From Amycolatopsis dendrobii (GTDB lineage: Bacteria > Actinomycetota > Actinomycetes > Mycobacteriales > Pseudonocardiaceae): DNA of 64,000 nt. Under the pieces are notes generated by a model that did no database searches, had not been told where the DNA came from, and saw only the letters and a program-made list of their open reading frames with translations. The DNA lies in NCBI RefSeq assembly GCF_014145675.1, contig NZ_JACGZW010000013.1:62001-126000 (forward strand). Direction: 5' to 3'. The translations under genes were made by a program, and so were the position numbers. How positions within the stretch are numbered: the stretch's first letter is position 1; each line of letters starts with the position of its first letter. Below, in pieces: positions 32,081 through 40,173 of the stretch.

Positions 32081-33639
32081 TCAGCCGTCAGACCGTCACG
32101 CACCCGTTCAACCGGGGCAATTACGTGGTCGGCGCGCCGACTCCGCCGCGCTGGGGCGGACGCACCGAGCCGGGCAAGGGCGACGCGTCGCTGCAGACGG
32201 CCGCCGTGCCGGTGCCCGCCGCGCTGACCGAGGCGTTGCGCGAGCTGGCGGACGCGGTGCACACCGACCGCGACGAGGTCGTGCTGCGCACCCGCGACTG
32301 GTGGGCGGGCTCGATGATCGGCGAGACCGCGGACGCCCCGGCGACCCCGGACGCGGTGGTCGCCGAGGTGAGCACCGTCGAGCAGATCCAGGCCGCGGTC
32401 CGGCTGTGCGGCGAGCACCGGGTGCCGCTGACCGTGTCGGCGGGGCGCAGCAACGTCACCGGCGCCGCGCTGCCGGTGTACGGCGGGGTCGTGCTGGATG
32501 TGTGCGGGCTCAACAAGATCGTGTCGTTCGACGCCGAATCGCAGATCGTCGAAGTCCAGGCGGGCATGTTCGGCGACCTGTTCGAGAAGGAAGTGCAGGA
32601 GACCCACGGCGCGACCACCGGGCACTGGCCGTCCGCGTTCGCGATCTCCACGGTCGGCGGCTGGGTGGCCTGCCGCGGCGCCGGTCAGTTGTCCACCCGG
32701 TACGGGAAAATCGAGGACATGGTCGTCGGCCTCGACGTCGTCCTCGCCGACGGAACCCTGGCCCGCTTCGGCGACTACCCGCGCGCCGCGACCGGCCCGG
32801 ACCTGCGGCAGCTGTTCGTCGGTTCGGAGGGCACGCTCGGCGTGATCACCGCGGTCCGGCTGCGCACGCACCCGCTGCCGACGTACTCGAAGGCCATCGC
32901 GTACGGCTTCGAGACGTTCGCCGCCGGGCTCGACGCCTGCCGCCGGATCATGCAGCGCGGCGCGACCCCGGCCGCGATGCGGCTGTACGACAAGCTGGAG
33001 AGCGGCACGCACTTCGGCCGGCCGGACACCAACCTGCTGCTGATCGCCGACGAGGGCGACCCGGTCCTGGTCGACGCCATGATCAAGGTCAGCGCCGAGG
33101 AATGCGCCGCGACCGGGTCCGAAGTGGACGGTCAGCCGGTGTTCGAACGCTGGCTGGACGAGCGGATGCTGGTCGGCAAGTCCGCCGACGGGTTCACGCC
33201 GGGGCCGGGCTTCGTCGCCGACACCCTCGAGATGGCCGGTTCGTGGTCCGCGCTCCCGGCGATCTACGACGAGGTGGTGGCCGCGATCCGGGCGGTGCCG
33301 GGCACGCTGGCCGCGTCCGCGCACCAGTCGCACGCCTACACCGACGGGGCCTGCCTGTACTTCTCGCTGCGCGGCGACGTGGAGCCGGAGAAGCGGCGGC
33401 ACTGGTACCGGTCGGCATGGGACGCGGCGAACGCGGTCCTGGTGCGGCACGGGGCGGCGCTGAGCCACCATCACGGGTCTGGGCTGCTCCGCGGGCCGTA
33501 TCTGGCGGATGCGCTCGGCAGCGGATTCGGGACGTTCGTCGAGGTGAAGCGTGCTTTGGACCCGGCTGGGCTGCTGAACCCGGGGAAGCTCGGCCTGCCG
33601 ACCGACCTCGGCCCGAACCCGCTCGACTCGGCCAGCTGA
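32077..33639 (+). CDS. FAD-binding oxidoreductase, alkyl-DHAP-synthase-like
   Basis: 520 residues of the VAO/PCMH FAD family. The FAD domain has VPLTVSAGRSNVTGAALPVYGGVVLDVCGLNKI and GATTGHWPSAFAISTVGGWVACRGAGQ split across strands. The C-terminal domain contains the active-site-type ALSHHHGSGLLR, the His-rich motif of alkyldihydroxyacetonephosphate synthases. In mycobacteria, as I recall, a glpD paralog lies close to a similar flavoprotein gene (Rv2249c/Rv2251). Coupled to glpD by ATGA. Whether it makes ether lipids or oxidises a polyol acid is not known. Confidence 0.85.
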   Translation: MISRQTVTHPFNRGNYVVGAPTPPRWGGRTEPGKGDASLQTAAVPVPAALTEALRELADAVHTDRDEVVLRTRDWWAGSMIGETADAPATPDAVVAEVSTVEQIQAAVRLCGEHRVPLTVSAGRSNVTGAALPVYGGVVLDVCGLNKIVSFDAESQIVEVQAGMFGDLFEKEVQETHGATTGHWPSAFAISTVGGWVACRGAGQLSTRYGKIEDMVVGLDVVLADGTLARFGDYPRAATGPDLRQLFVGSEGTLGVITAVRLRTHPLPTYSKAIAYGFETFAAGLDACRRIMQRGATPAAMRLYDKLESGTHFGRPDTNLLLIADEGDPVLVDAMIKVSAEECAATGSEVDGQPVFERWLDERMLVGKSADGFTPGPGFVADTLEMAGSWSALPAIYDEVVAAIRAVPGTLAASAHQSHAYTDGACLYFSLRGDVEPEKRRHWYRSAWDAANAVLVRHGAALSHHHGSGLLRGPYLADALGSGFGTFVEVKRALDPAGLLNPGKLGLPTDLGPNPLDSAS

Positions 33640-33768
33640 CCGGTCCCTGACGGGCCGGGGCGCGAACTCGCTGACCGGCCGAGCGGACAGCGAGGCCGGG
33701 ACCGGAAGCGGGGGCGCGGCGGCGGGACGGGCGAGGGACGGCGCGGAAGGCATGAAACGGTGGAGGCC

Positions 33769-34362
33769 ATGAACGAGAAGATCACGGCGGCGTTCGAGGA
33801 CGTCCCGGTGTGCGCGTCGGTCGTCGGCGTCGCGAAGGTGCCGGATTTCGTGGCCGCGGCGTCCCGCGTCGGGATCCTGGCGTCGGTGCCGGTCGGGCAG
33901 CTGCCGAAGATCGTCGCGGCGCTGGCCGGGCGGGACAAGCTCGTGTTCGTCAACATCGATTCGTGCCCCGGCCTCGCCACCGACCGCGCGGGCGTGGACT
34001 TCCTCCAGGAGATCGGGGCGGCCGGGGTGGTCAGCACCCGGGTCGCGCCGATCGAACGGGCGCGGGCGCTGTCGATGCTGACGATGCACAAGGTGTTCGT
34101 CACCGACCGCTCGAACCTCAACCGGAGCCTGGAGGCGGTCAAGCGCAGCGGCCCGGACCTGGTGGAGCTGATGCCCGCCCCGATCATCCCGTGGATGTCG
34201 GCGGCGGCGCGGGAAGTCATGTCGCCGTTCGTCGCGGCCGGTTTCGTCACCGACCGCGACGGGGTGGCGCATTCGTTGGCGATGGGCGCGGCGGCTGCCG
34301 CGTCCTCCGATCCGGGGCTGTGGTCGCTGACCCGGTCCCGGCTGCGTACAGGAGAAGAATGA
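33769..34362 (+). CDS. glpP: GlpP-type glycerol-3-phosphate responsive antiterminator
   Basis: 197 residues. Opening MNEKITAAFEDVPVCASV, then VFVNIDSCPGLATDRAGVDFL, STRVAPIERARALSMLTMHKVFVTDRSNL and VELMPAPIIPWM match GlpP, a TIM-barrel protein that in Bacillus binds glycerol-3-phosphate and prevents termination in glpD/glpFK leaders. GGAGG lies only 2 nt before ATG 33769, so GTG 33760 (GGAAGG 9 nt upstream) is an alternative start. The 128 bp before it has no hairpin or promoter I trust. Its likely target is the leader at 27352-27427 (inference). Confidence 0.85.
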   Translation: MNEKITAAFEDVPVCASVVGVAKVPDFVAAASRVGILASVPVGQLPKIVAALAGRDKLVFVNIDSCPGLATDRAGVDFLQEIGAAGVVSTRVAPIERARALSMLTMHKVFVTDRSNLNRSLEAVKRSGPDLVELMPAPIIPWMSAAAREVMSPFVAAGFVTDRDGVAHSLAMGAAAAASSDPGLWSLTRSRLRTGEE

Positions 34363-34643
34363 GTTTCGTAGTGGTGGCCCGGTATGCGACCGCGGAGCGG
34401 GACCGGGTCGTCGAACTGCTCGGCCCGATGGCGGAGGCGTCACGGCGCGAGCCCGGGTGCAGGCGGTACACCGTCCACACGGGAGTCGAGGACGGCGTCG
34501 TGGTGATCGTCGAGGAGTACGACAGCGAGGCGGATTTCACCGCGCATTGCGCGTCGGAGCATTTCACCCGGATCGTGCTCGGCGAGGTCGTGCCGCTGCT
34601 GTCGGACCGGCAGGTCACCCGCTGCGTCCCGGTCGGCGCGTGA
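34359..34643 (+). CDS. Antibiotic biosynthesis monooxygenase (ABM) domain protein
   Basis: 94 residues: MSFVVVARYATAERDRVVELLGPMAEASRREPGCRRY is the classic ABM opening, followed by EYDSEADFTAHCASEHFTRIV. These ferredoxin-fold dimers act as cofactor-free monooxygenases or, often, as uncharacterised 'quinol monooxygenase-like' proteins. Start ATG overlaps the glpP stop (ATGA), and its own stop overlaps the alcohol dehydrogenase start (TGATG), so it is an integral part of the operon. Confidence 0.88.
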   Translation: MSFVVVARYATAERDRVVELLGPMAEASRREPGCRRYTVHTGVEDGVVVIVEEYDSEADFTAHCASEHFTRIVLGEVVPLLSDRQVTRCVPVGA

Positions 34644-35725
34644 TGGAGGTCCGCGGCGCGGTCCTGCGCGAGGTCGGGAAACCGCTGGAGATCGAGACGC
34701 TGACGCTGGCCCCGCCCGGTCCCGGCGAACTGCTGGTGCGGGTGCGCGCGGCCGGGCTGTGCCATTCGGACCTTTCGGTGATCGACGGGTCACGGCCCCG
34801 TCCGGTGCCGATGGTGCTCGGCCACGAGGCGGCCGGCGAGGTGGTCGAGGCCGGGCCGGGCAGCGACTTCCAGCCCGGCGAACACGTAGTCCTGACCTTC
34901 GTGCCCTCCTGCGGCGACTGCGCCCCGTGCACGGCAGGCCGCCCCGCGCTGTGCGGTCCGGCCGCGGCCGCCAACCGCGAGGGCACGCTGCTCGGCGGGG
35001 ACGTCCGGTGGTCGTCGCCGGTCGGGAATCCGTTGCACCACCTCGGGGTTTCGGCGTTCGCCTCGCATGTGGTCGTGTCCGACCGGTCGGCGGTGCGGAT
35101 CGACAAAGCGCTCCCGTTCGAGATCGCGGCGTTGTTCGGCTGCGCGGTGCTGACCGGCGCCGGCGCGGTGTTCAACGCGGCGGACGTGCGTCCCGGCGAC
35201 AGCGTGGCCGTGTTCGGTCTCGGCGGGGTCGGCCTCTCGGCGCTGCTCGCCGCGAAGGCCGCCGGCGCCGGCACGCTGCTCGCGGTCGATCCGGTCGAGA
35301 GCAAGCGGGAGCTGGCGCGTTCGCTGGGCGCCACGGTGCTGACCGGTGACGTCGCGGAGATCCGCGAGCGGACCGGCGGCGGAGTGGATTACGCCGTCGA
35401 CACCACCGGCGTGGTCGCTGCGCTGAGCCAGGCTTACGAAACGACCCGGCCCGGCGGAACGACGGTCACCGTGGGCCTGCCGGACCCGTCCGCCGGACTG
35501 ACCCTGCCCGCGCAAAGCCTGGTAGCCGAGGAGAAAACCCTGCGGGGCAGCTACCTGGGTTCGTGCGTGCCGCGGCGGGACGTGCCCCGGTTCATCGCGC
35601 TGTACCAGGCGGGGTTGCTGCCGGTGGAGGCGTTGCTGACGCATTCGATCGCGCTGGACGAGATCAACGCCGGGTTCGCCCGGCTGCGGGACGGAGGCGC
35701 GGTCCGTCAGGTGATCGCCTTCTGA
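34643..35725 (+). CDS. Zinc-dependent alcohol dehydrogenase (MDR family)
   Basis: 360 residues. Catalytic Zn ligands in GLCHSD and GHEAAGEV. The structural-Zn lobe has four Cys in CGDCAPCTAGRPALC. NAD-binding AVFGLGGVGLSALLAAKAAG. Class III-like/mycothiol-type long-chain alcohol dehydrogenases share the extra loop after the Cys lobe. Last gene of the polyol operon (TGATG overlap with the ABM gene). It may oxidise the polyol or an aldehyde intermediate. Confidence 0.9.
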   Translation: MEVRGAVLREVGKPLEIETLTLAPPGPGELLVRVRAAGLCHSDLSVIDGSRPRPVPMVLGHEAAGEVVEAGPGSDFQPGEHVVLTFVPSCGDCAPCTAGRPALCGPAAAANREGTLLGGDVRWSSPVGNPLHHLGVSAFASHVVVSDRSAVRIDKALPFEIAALFGCAVLTGAGAVFNAADVRPGDSVAVFGLGGVGLSALLAAKAAGAGTLLAVDPVESKRELARSLGATVLTGDVAEIRERTGGGVDYAVDTTGVVAALSQAYETTRPGGTTVTVGLPDPSAGLTLPAQSLVAEEKTLRGSYLGSCVPRRDVPRFIALYQAGLLPVEALLTHSIALDEINAGFARLRDGGAVRQVIAF

Positions 35726-35743
35726 ACCGCGCCCCTCGTTCCG

Positions 35744-36313
35744 TTACGAGTTGCCGCGCAGCGAAGCGGTCGCGATGGTGGCCGCGTCGATCGCTGTCTC
35801 GGCGGCCTGCGTAGTCGAGTTCGAGTCAAGCTCGGTGAGCGATTCCTTGTTCAGCGCGTGCACCGCCCATTCGTAGGTGTGGTCCGTCGTGCACGGCCCC
35901 TGATATCCGAAGAAGTTCGCGCTGCCGCGGTAGTAGGCCTGCCGTGACCCGGCAGGAACCGTCGGCTGATACGCGTGGTCGACGTTCTGCGGCAGCGCGG
36001 AAGTGCCCGCCGGGATGTCGTAGATGACCCAGTGGATGATGCCGTTGTCGAGGTCGTGCATGACGATCGCGTAGCTCCTGGCCTGCGCCGGCGCCCCGGA
36101 CCAGGCCAGCGGCGGCGACTCGTCCTTCTTTCCGGGGTCGCCGTCGCCGCTGCTGGCGCAGTCGTGGACCTTGGGGATCATCCCGCCGTCGGCGAAGGCG
36201 GTGCTGGAGAGGGCGAAGGCGTCGCGTCTCGGATTCGCCGACGCGGCGGCGGGGCTGAAACTCGCGGCGCAGAGGACGAGCAGGGCGAAGAGAGCGATTC
36301 TGGTGCGTCTCAC
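35744..36313 (-). CDS. Secreted YbhB/YbcL (PEBP, Raf-kinase-inhibitor-like) protein
   Basis: 189 residues starting at GTG 36313 (GGGAG 7 nt upstream). A signal peptide (RTRIALFALLVLCAASFSPAAASA) precedes the PEBP domain: PPLAWSGAPAQARSYAIVMHDLDNGIIHWVIYDIPAG and the C-terminal YEWAVHALNKE. The DxDxx..HW ligand pocket is intact. A Cys pair (HDCASS and GPCTTDH) could form a disulfide outside the cell. The precise role of bacterial PEBP proteins is unclear. Convergent with the polyol operon by 18 bp. Confidence 0.88.
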   Translation of the reverse strand: MRRTRIALFALLVLCAASFSPAAASANPRRDAFALSSTAFADGGMIPKVHDCASSGDGDPGKKDESPPLAWSGAPAQARSYAIVMHDLDNGIIHWVIYDIPAGTSALPQNVDHAYQPTVPAGSRQAYYRGSANFFGYQGPCTTDHTYEWAVHALNKESLTELDSNSTTQAAETAIDAATIATASLRGNS

Positions 36314-36639
36314 TGGAGGCTCCCGAGGCGGCTGGTGGTCTCTTGTCCTTTCGTGGGGAGAGTGTGCGCCGGAATCGGCGAGGACCGGCGCGTCAGCGGC
36401 AGTGAGTACCACGTTTCCCGCCAAGAGTGACATCCGGAGCGCGTCTTTCGGGAACGGACGGCCGCCGGACGCGCTTCTCCCGGCTGGTGACACTGGAACG
36501 CGGCCCGGCGATTGACGCCCGGCGCAGACTTCGTTGTGGCGCGCCACAATCCGGGCCGGGACCGCCTCCCGCGCGGGTATCGTGGGACGACCGGCGGATC
36601 CCGGTAGCGCAACGGCGGAACGAGCAAGCGGAGGACAGG
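36314..36639. other. Divergent control region between YbhB-like and FUSC genes (326 bp)
   Basis: Contains no convincing ORF. The notable element is a perfect 16-bp palindrome TTGTGGCGCGCCACAA at 36534-36549, preceded by TTGACG (36512-36517) that could be a -35 for the FUSC gene. GGAGG at 36630-36634 is the FUSC ribosome site. Confidence 0.5.
36534..36549. promoter_or_regulatory. 16-bp palindromic operator candidate
   Basis: TTGTGGCG-CGCCACAA, perfect dyad about 90 bp before the FUSC start. A related site, TTGTGGAGCGCGACAA, lies at 40029-40044 between the YdeP-type and PucR genes, hinting at one regulator for all three. Confidence 0.45.
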
Positions 36640-37689
36640 GTGCCGGTGGCGACCTCGGCCGCGGCCGCGCGCTCGTTCGACGGCGGCGAATGGTGGCATG
36701 CGGGCCGGGTCGCGGCCGGATTGCTGATCCCAGGACTGGCGCTGCTCGCGGCGGGCCGTCCGGACCTGATCATTTTCGCCGCTTTCGGTTCCTTCGCCGG
36801 GATGTACGGCCGCGCTGAGCCGCGTGCGCTCCGCTTCCGGCACCAGCTCCAGGCAGGCGCGGTGCTGCTGAGCGGCGTCTCGCTGGGCGTGCTGCTGTCG
36901 GCCGGTCATGCGCCGCCTTGGCTGCTGGTGGTCACCGAGGCCGTCTTCGCGTTCGGCTGCGCACTGGTGACGAACCGCTTGGATCTGAGCCCGCGCGGAC
37001 CGTTCTTCGGCATCTTCGCACTCGGCGCGATCGCTCTGGTGCCCGCCGGCCGGATCGAACCGTGGGCTGGAATCGCCTTGTGCGCGGGCACGATCGCGGG
37101 ATGTGTCCTCATTGGACTGACTGGCCCGGAACGCCCTCCCGCGCCGAGGACGTCGAACTGCGCACCGGAATGCGGTGCCGCTTGCGCTGTCGTGCACGCC
37201 GCCCGGTACGCGTTGGCGATCGCCGCTGCGGGTGCTGTCGGGTTGCTGCTCGGCGTGGACCACGCGAACTGGGCAATGGCCTCGGCAGCGGTGCCTCTCG
37301 CGGCGGCCGATCCGCGCAGCCGGTTGCATCCGCGCCTGCACAGCGTGCTGGACCGCAGCGCGCACCGGGTCCTCGGGACGCTCGCCGGACTGGTCGTCAC
37401 GGCCTTGCTGCTCTTGCCGGGATTCGGTGCCGCGCCGCTGGCATCGGCGGTGATCGTGCTGCTGTTCCCGACGGAGCTGTTCATGTCCCGGCATTACGGG
37501 ATCGCGCTGGGATTTTTCACTCCGCTGATCCTGGTGATGACGGAACTCGCCGCGCCCGCCGCACCGGCGACGCTGCTGACCGCGCGGGTAGCGGACACTC
37601 TCGTCGGGGTGGCGGCCGGCATCGGGGCAGCGGTACTGGTCCGCGCCCCGTGCCGCACCACCCCGCTCAAACGGAACGCTCGACCGTGA
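36640..37689 (+). CDS. FUSC-like membrane transporter
   Basis: 349 residues. Two sets of hydrophobic helices: residues about 15-150 (AAGLLIPGLALLAAG, LIIFAAFGSFAGMYG, VLLSGVSLGVLLSAG) and about 190-340. The conserved HRVLGTLAGLVVTALLLL motif is typical of the FUSC/aromatic-acid exporter half. The long cytoplasmic domain of full FUSC exporters is short here. GTG 36640 has GGAGG 5 nt upstream. Convergent overlap of 23 bp with the molybdoenzyme gene. May export aromatic or fusaric-type acids (family-based inference). Confidence 0.8.
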   Translation: MPVATSAAAARSFDGGEWWHAGRVAAGLLIPGLALLAAGRPDLIIFAAFGSFAGMYGRAEPRALRFRHQLQAGAVLLSGVSLGVLLSAGHAPPWLLVVTEAVFAFGCALVTNRLDLSPRGPFFGIFALGAIALVPAGRIEPWAGIALCAGTIAGCVLIGLTGPERPPAPRTSNCAPECGAACAVVHAARYALAIAAAGAVGLLLGVDHANWAMASAAVPLAAADPRSRLHPRLHSVLDRSAHRVLGTLAGLVVTALLLLPGFGAAPLASAVIVLLFPTELFMSRHYGIALGFFTPLILVMTELAAPAAPATLLTARVADTLVGVAAGIGAAVLVRAPCRTTPLKRNARP

Positions 37690-39937
37690 CCTTGAGATGC
37701 TTCATCAGCGGCTGATCGCTCTGCGTGCTGTAATCCCCGATCGCGCACAACACGTTCATCTCCGGCATATACCCCGCCGCGCACCCGCGCGGGATGTCGT
37801 ACGGGATCGCCCGGTAACGCCGCACCGAACGCGTCGTCCCGTCCTTGGCCGTGGCGGTGATGTCGACCTCGTCGAACTCGCTCAGCCCGCGGTCCCGCAT
37901 GTCCTCGGCGTTCAGGAACACCAGCGTCCGGAGGTTCTTGATGCCGCGATACCGGTCGTCGTCCGAATAGATCGTCGTGTTCCACTGGTCGTGCGAGCGC
38001 ATCGTGCCCAGCGCCAGCGTGCCCGCGGCGGGGACGACGTCCGGCAGGTCCGCGGTCGAGAACTCGGCGCGTTCGGACGGCGTGTGGAAGACCCGTTCGC
38101 GCGCGGCCTGGCGGATCCGGAAGCCCAGCGGCTCCCGGACGCGGGTGTTGAAGTCCTCGAAACCGTCCAGCACCTGCGCCATCGTGTCGCGGATCCGGTC
38201 GTAGTCGCCGACGTAGTCCGCCCACGGCGTCGAGCTTTCCGGCAGCGTCGCGCTCGCCATCCCGGCGATGATCGCGGGTTCGGACAGCAGATGCGGTGAC
38301 GCGGGCTTCTTCATGCCGGTGGACAGATGGACCATGCTCATCGCGTCCTCGACCGACGTCGACTGCAGCCCGGCGGTCTGGAAGTCCTTCTCGGTCCGGC
38401 CGAGGCAGGGCAGGATGAGCGCCTGTTTGCCGTGTTCGAGGTGGCTGCGGTTGAGTTTGGTGCTGACCTGCACGGTCAGTTCGCACTTGCGCAGCCCGGC
38501 CGCCGTGTACGGAGTGTCGGGAGCGGCGAGCGCGAAGTTGCCGCCCATGCCGACGAACACGCGCACGTCGCCGCGGTGCATCGCCTCGATCGTGCCGACC
38601 GTGTCGAGTCCGTGGTGGCGCGGCGGGTCGATGCCGCAGACCTCGGCGAGCTTGTCGAGGAACTCCGGCGCCGGGCGGTGGTCGATGCCGCAGGTGCGGT
38701 TGCCCTGCACGTTGCTGTGCCCGCGCACCGGCGACGGACCGGTGCCGGGGCGGCCGATGTTTCCGCGCAGCAGCAACAGGTTCACGATCTCGCGGACGGT
38801 GTCGACGCCGTGTTCGTGCTGCGTCACGCCGAGGCACCAGCTGATGATCGACCGGTCGGCGTCGCGGTAGATCTTCGCCGCCGCGCGGATTTCGGCCTCG
38901 GTCAGCCCGGACTGGCGTTCCAGGTCGGCCCAGGGCGTGGTTTCGCAGACGACCCGGTACTTCTCGACGCCGCTGGTGCAGGTCTCGAGGAACTCCGAGT
39001 TGATCGCCTCGGGATCGGTCTCCGCCATCTCGAACAGGGCTTTTGCCATGCCCCGGATGAAGGCGAGGTCGCCGCCGATGCGCGGCTGGAGGTTGCGGGT
39101 GGACGTCGGGGTCGCCTGGAACGTCGCCATCCGGACGAAGTCGTGCGGGATGATCGTGCGCGTGGCCCCGGCCTCGACCAGCGGGTTGACGTGCACGATC
39201 TGCGCGCCGCGCCGATGTGCTTCGGCGAGCGCGGTGAGCATGCGGGGCGCGTTCGACGCCGCGTTGACGCCCATGATGAACAGCGCGTCGGCGGCCTCCC
39301 AGTCGTGGATGTCCGCGGTGCCCTTGCCGGTGCCGAGGGCGGCCTGCAACGCGCGGCCGCTCGCCTCGTGGCACATGTTCGAGCAGTCCGGCAGGTTGTT
39401 CGTGCCGTACTCCCGCGCCCACAGCTGGTACAGGAACGTCGCCTCGTTGCCGAGCCGCCCGGACGTGTAGAACGCCGCCTGGTCGGGGGAGTCGAGGCCG
39501 CGCAGCGCGGCGCCGACCAGTTCGAACGCCTTGTCCCACGAGATCGGGACGTACCGGTCGGTCTTCTCGTCGTAGCGCAGCGGTTCGGTGAGCCTGCCCT
39601 GCGCCTCCAGCGCGGTGTCGCTCCAGCCGTCCAGTTCGGACAGGGTGTGCGCGGCGAAGAATTCCGCGCCGACGCGTTTCCGCGTCATCTCCCAGGTGAC
39701 GTGCTTGATCCCGTTTTCGCAAATGTCGAGATGCAGGCCCTTGGTGTCGTCCGGCCACGCGCAGCCGGGGCAGTCGAACCCGCCGTTCTCGTGGTTCATC
39801 TTCACGATCGCGCGCGGGCCCGCGACGAGTTCCCGTTCCCGGACGAGGAACTGCGTCACGCTTTTCGCCGCGCCCCAGCCCGCGGCGGGATGGTGGTATG
39901 GCTTGAACTCCGGCTGGCCCTCGCGCTGCTCGTCCAC
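37667..39937 (-). CDS. FdhF/YdeP family molybdopterin oxidoreductase
   Basis: 756 residues. The opening CPGCAWPD and the GRLGNEATFLYQLWAREYGTNNLPDCSNMCHEASG region (in blocks) are signatures of the YdeP branch of formate-dehydrogenase-H-like enzymes. MGVNAASNAPRM, GIDHRPAPEFLDKL and the C-terminal molydopterin-guanine domain (SHDQWNTTIYSDDDRYRGI) follow. YdeP relatives are linked to acid resistance in E. coli, but the electron acceptor and substrate are unknown. GTG 39937 is preceded by AGAGGG with 5-nt spacing. Divergent from the PucR gene. Confidence 0.9.
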   Translation of the reverse strand: MDEQREGQPEFKPYHHPAAGWGAAKSVTQFLVRERELVAGPRAIVKMNHENGGFDCPGCAWPDDTKGLHLDICENGIKHVTWEMTRKRVGAEFFAAHTLSELDGWSDTALEAQGRLTEPLRYDEKTDRYVPISWDKAFELVGAALRGLDSPDQAAFYTSGRLGNEATFLYQLWAREYGTNNLPDCSNMCHEASGRALQAALGTGKGTADIHDWEAADALFIMGVNAASNAPRMLTALAEAHRRGAQIVHVNPLVEAGATRTIIPHDFVRMATFQATPTSTRNLQPRIGGDLAFIRGMAKALFEMAETDPEAINSEFLETCTSGVEKYRVVCETTPWADLERQSGLTEAEIRAAAKIYRDADRSIISWCLGVTQHEHGVDTVREIVNLLLLRGNIGRPGTGPSPVRGHSNVQGNRTCGIDHRPAPEFLDKLAEVCGIDPPRHHGLDTVGTIEAMHRGDVRVFVGMGGNFALAAPDTPYTAAGLRKCELTVQVSTKLNRSHLEHGKQALILPCLGRTEKDFQTAGLQSTSVEDAMSMVHLSTGMKKPASPHLLSEPAIIAGMASATLPESSTPWADYVGDYDRIRDTMAQVLDGFEDFNTRVREPLGFRIRQAARERVFHTPSERAEFSTADLPDVVPAAGTLALGTMRSHDQWNTTIYSDDDRYRGIKNLRTLVFLNAEDMRDRGLSEFDEVDITATAKDGTTRSVRRYRAIPYDIPRGCAAGYMPEMNVLCAIGDYSTQSDQPLMKHLKVTVERSV

Positions 39938-40173
39938 CGTAACCCTCTCGACCGCGGCTGTGCTTCCCTTCCGATTCAAGCACGGCGGCCCGTTCCGGGC
40001 ATCCGGGCGGGGAATGCGAGCGGGCTTATTGTGGAGCGCGACAAACATTTCTGTGCCGGTCCACAAAATGCGCGGGAAAACGGGGCTCGTTTCCGGGCGA
40101 GGGAAATCCGCGCGGGCGGCCGCTCCCGGGCGCGGGTACGATCCCGGACGTGGCCGACCGGGAGGAAAGCGCT
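39938..40173. promoter_or_regulatory. Divergent control region with TTGTGG-type operator
   Basis: 236 bp between the molybdoenzyme and PucR genes. TTGTGGAGCGCGACAA (40029-40044) is an imperfect dyad nearly identical to the one upstream of the FUSC gene. A second TCCACAAAA element follows at 40060-40068. These could be PucR binding sites. Confidence 0.4.

Noticed and set aside
33752..33772. Six-codon frame ATG...TGA overlapping the glpP ATG
   Set aside because: Too short to separate from chance, and no proper ribosome site; noted only as a possible coupling element.
31522..34443. A 973-codon minus-strand frame across glpD, the ADPS-like gene and glpP
   Set aside because: It crosses three well-supported plus-strand genes and shows no protein family signature.
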